Positions 5,767 through 7,401 of a stretch of DNA of 7,401 nt are shown here, in pieces; positions within the stretch are counted from its first letter, which is position 1; each line of letters opens with the position of its first letter. Both the position numbers and the translations under genes were made by a program. The stretch is from an uncultured Acetatifactor sp. (GTDB lineage: Bacteria; Bacillota; Clostridia; Lachnospirales; Lachnospiraceae): assembly GCA_910586775.1 (NCBI GenBank), contig CAJUJN010000115.1, forward strand, positions 1 through 7,401. The letters run 5' to 3'. A model generated the notes under the pieces. It saw only the letters and a list, made by a program, of their open reading frames with translations. It did no database searches and was not told where the DNA came from.

Positions 5767-7221
5767 ATGGAATTACCAAAAAACATTACACAAATCGGAG
5801 AAACGAATCCTCATTGCAAAGTTTATGTGGAGGATTATGTCATTTCTTACATAAAGCAGCTGAACCAATATGCCAGTGAAAAAGAGATGGCAGTGGCATT
5901 GTACGGCGTCCGGAAAGAGGAGGCAGGGATTACTTATTTATTTCTGTATGGGGCATGCAAGTTGGTTTTTCTGCAGAAGGAATGCCGCCATTTATCACAG
6001 GCAGTGCTTCAGGAAGCGGAAAAGCAGCGGAAAAGATTTTTCCCGGACACGGTTTTCCTGGGCTATCGGCTGCTTGACGGCGAAATGATAGAGGGTTTCC
6101 ATATCTGCGAGCAGAGTGTATGCAGATACGTAGAAGGATATGCTCAATTTTATGAGAAAAATGATGCCATGCTGGCATTCATGTTGGAGGAACGCCAGGA
6201 AGCCTCCAAACCGGAGATAGTTGACCAGGAAAAATATAATATGGTAAAAAAACGTCAGGAGGAACGGCGCGCCCTGGCCCAGGAAAAAAGCGGACAGGCC
6301 ATGCTGTCCAAGCGGAAAATTTCCCGGTTGCAGGAATCTGTACCTGAAGCGGAGGGAACAAATCCGGATGCAAATACGAGAGCAGGAACAGGTATAAATG
6401 CAGGAGCGAACGGGAAAATCAGGGGCATGAAGCTGACTGTCGCCGCGGTCTTTGCGCTGCTGTGCGTGACAGGGCTTGCAGCCATGGGAGACGGGGAGAG
6501 GCTGGATGAATGGCAGATGGCGATCAGGCAACTGATGGAAAATATGTCTCAACAGCAGCTGCCGGATGCCGTGCAGGTGTCAAACGGAACTGCACAGGTG
6601 GGAACTATCGTAGCGGAGGACAGGCTCAATGACGCAATACTGAATGAAAATGCAGCTGCAGATCCGGCATTGACAGAGTCGGAAGAAGGACAAGCTTCCG
6701 TATCGGGAGTATCGGGAGCAGAGGAAGGAGAGCAGGCAGAGCAGCAGCCGGGACAAGGAAGTGTCCAGGGTCAGGATCAAGTATCGGGTCAGGGGGCTTC
6801 CCGGCATCCGGAGCAGCAAAACGGAGAAAACGGCCAGCAGCCGGGAGAAGACTCCGACAGCCAGCAGGTTCCGCAAGCAACGCAGCCACCGGCTCAGGAC
6901 AGTGACGGGCAAACGGCTCAAGACAGTGACGGGGCACCGGCTCAGGACAGTGACGGATCACCGGCTCAGGACAGTGACGGGCAAACGGCTCAGGACAGTG
7001 ATGAACAACCGGTCCAGGACGCTCAGGCTGAGGAAGCAAAACCGGCAGCCGGGCCTACTGCTGAACTGGTGTCTTATATAGTACAGAAAGGTGACACCCT
7101 GATCGGTATTTGCGTAAAGCGTTATGGAAGCGATGCCCGTGTATCCGAAATCTGCTCCCTTAATAACATAGAGAATCCGGACGATATTAAGGTGGGTGAA
7201 AAAATATTTCTACCACAATAG
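5767..7221 (+). CDS. Membrane-anchored LysM-domain protein
   Basis: The 484-residue protein has three parts. Residues 1 to about 165 form a soluble domain starting MELPKNITQIGE. Its FFPDTVFLGYRL (91-102) and QFYEKNDAMLAFM (127-139) segments suggest a degenerate JAB/MPN-like fold without the metal-binding histidines; this is inference. A basic stretch (about 161-221) precedes one membrane helix (222-240), so by the positive-inside rule the N-domain is cytoplasmic. Outside lies a linker of about 190 residues rich in Gln, Asp, Ser, Gly and Pro, with octapeptide repeats at 374-413. The C-terminal LysM domain (436-483: YIVQKGDTLIGI to VGEKIFLPQ) would bind peptidoglycan or another GlcNAc polymer. 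GGGAGG at 5752-5757 supports the ATG at 5767; an earlier ATG at 5656 adds a Cys-rich segment translated from the promoter and is rejected. It may link the cytoplasm to the wall, but its function is unknown. Confidence 0.85.
   Translation: MELPKNITQIGETNPHCKVYVEDYVISYIKQLNQYASEKEMAVALYGVRKEEAGITYLFLYGACKLVFLQKECRHLSQAVLQEAEKQRKRFFPDTVFLGYRLLDGEMIEGFHICEQSVCRYVEGYAQFYEKNDAMLAFMLEERQEASKPEIVDQEKYNMVKKRQEERRALAQEKSGQAMLSKRKISRLQESVPEAEGTNPDANTRAGTGINAGANGKIRGMKLTVAAVFALLCVTGLAAMGDGERLDEWQMAIRQLMENMSQQQLPDAVQVSNGTAQVGTIVAEDRLNDAILNENAAADPALTESEEGQASVSGVSGAEEGEQAEQQPGQGSVQGQDQVSGQGASRHPEQQNGENGQQPGEDSDSQQVPQATQPPAQDSDGQTAQDSDGAPAQDSDGSPAQDSDGQTAQDSDEQPVQDAQAEEAKPAAGPTAELVSYIVQKGDTLIGICVKRYGSDARVSEICSLNNIENPDDIKVGEKIFLPQ
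6886..7029 (+). repeat. 24-bp tandem repeat coding octapeptides
   Basis: Five consecutive 24-bp units (6886-7005) encode PPAQDSDG, QTAQDSDG, APAQDSDG, SPAQDSDG and QTAQDSDE. A sixth, decayed unit encodes QPVQDAQA (7006-7029). The AQDSD core is constant and mostly encoded by the same codons (GCT CAG GAC AGT GAC), while the two preceding residues vary. This points to recent unit duplication. The repeats lie in the external linker of the LysM protein and probably act as a flexible acidic spacer whose length can vary between strains. Confidence 0.85.
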
Positions 7222-7228
7222 GGAAAGT

Positions 7229-7401
7229 ATGGTATAATACAAGCATATTCGAGGCATGAAACGGCCGAATGGTCATCCTGCCATGAGCAGGCTGAGCTCA
7301 TGGTATAGTACAACCATAATTCGAGGCATGAAACGGCCGAATGGCTATCCTGCCATGAGCAGGCTGAGCTCATGGTATAGTACAACCATAATTCGAGGCA
7401 T
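7229..7401. repeat. 72-bp tandem repeat array, continuing past the window
   Basis: The segment 7248-7319 is repeated at 7320-7391 with 70 of 72 identical bases; the only difference is TC (7273-7274) versus CT (7345-7346). A third copy begins at 7392 and leaves the window. A slightly divergent half-unit (7229-7247) leads in. Each unit holds ATTCG...CGAAT (7247-7251/7266-7270) and CCATGAGC...GCTCATGG (7281-7288/7296-7303) inverted repeats. No unique spacer separates the units, so this is not CRISPR. Because 72 is a multiple of three, one frame on each strand stays open through the array, without a usable ribosome binding site. It is probably a non-coding structured repeat. Confidence 0.85.
7230..7238 (+). 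promoter_or_regulatory. Extended -10 box TGGTATAAT at the head of the array
   Basis: A perfect TATAAT with the TG extension lies nine bases after the LysM gene stop. No good -35 hexamer is found 16-18 bases upstream, but extended -10 promoters can work with a weak one. The equivalent position in later units reads TGGTATAGT (7301-7309, 7373-7381). It would transcribe into the repeat array and whatever follows. Confidence 0.4.

Noticed and set aside
7122..7385. 87-codon minus-strand frame across the 72-bp array
   Set aside because: It is open only because the repeat period is a multiple of three, overlaps the LysM coding end and lacks a ribosome binding site.
7229..7401. CRISPR array
   Set aside because: Units of 72 bp follow each other directly with no unique spacers, and no cas gene is present.

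Overview
The window looks like a chromosomal stretch from a Gram-positive member of the Clostridia, most likely Lachnospiraceae. The reasons are the dnaX-ybaB-recR gene order typical of Firmicutes, strong AGGAGG-type ribosome binding sites, moderate GC content, a divergent clostridial-type 6-phosphofructokinase, and a membrane-anchored LysM protein of a kind I associate with Lachnospiraceae. The taxonomic call is inference; there is no rRNA gene. All confident genes are on the + strand.

Positions 1-236 hold the end of an unidentified cysteine-containing reading frame that enters from outside the window. About 300 bases without a convincing gene follow, ending in a good sigma-A-type promoter (450-478). 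A 357-residue 6-phosphofructokinase (545-1618) comes next. It has the PFK fold motifs but unusual substitutions in several active-site signatures.

The 334-base gap 1619-1952 is structurally rich and has no convincing gene. It holds a 25-base motif that recurs upstream of galM, a 9-bp GC-rich hairpin without a U tract, and a repeat module with two exact copies of a 13-mer. A possible promoter for the next operon lies inside the module.

Positions 1953-4544 carry the replication/recombination cluster: dnaX (DNA polymerase III gamma/tau), ybaB (nucleoid-associated protein) and recR (recombination mediator). The ybaB stop and recR start overlap as TGATG. galM (aldose 1-epimerase, 4616-5659) follows after 71 bases and is probably read from the same transcript, though it is a metabolic gene.

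A new promoter (5685-5713) and a 5' UTR inverted repeat precede a 484-residue protein (5767-7221). It has a cytoplasmic N-terminal domain, one membrane helix, a long Gln/Asp/Ser/Gly-rich external linker with five near-perfect octapeptide repeats, and a C-terminal LysM domain.

The window ends in a 72-bp tandem repeat array (7229 to the edge). Its units are nearly identical, contain two inverted repeats each and carry a TGGTATAAT/TGGTATAGT box. It runs out of the window and is the most unusual item here. No CRISPR array, complete mobile element, tRNA or rRNA was found.
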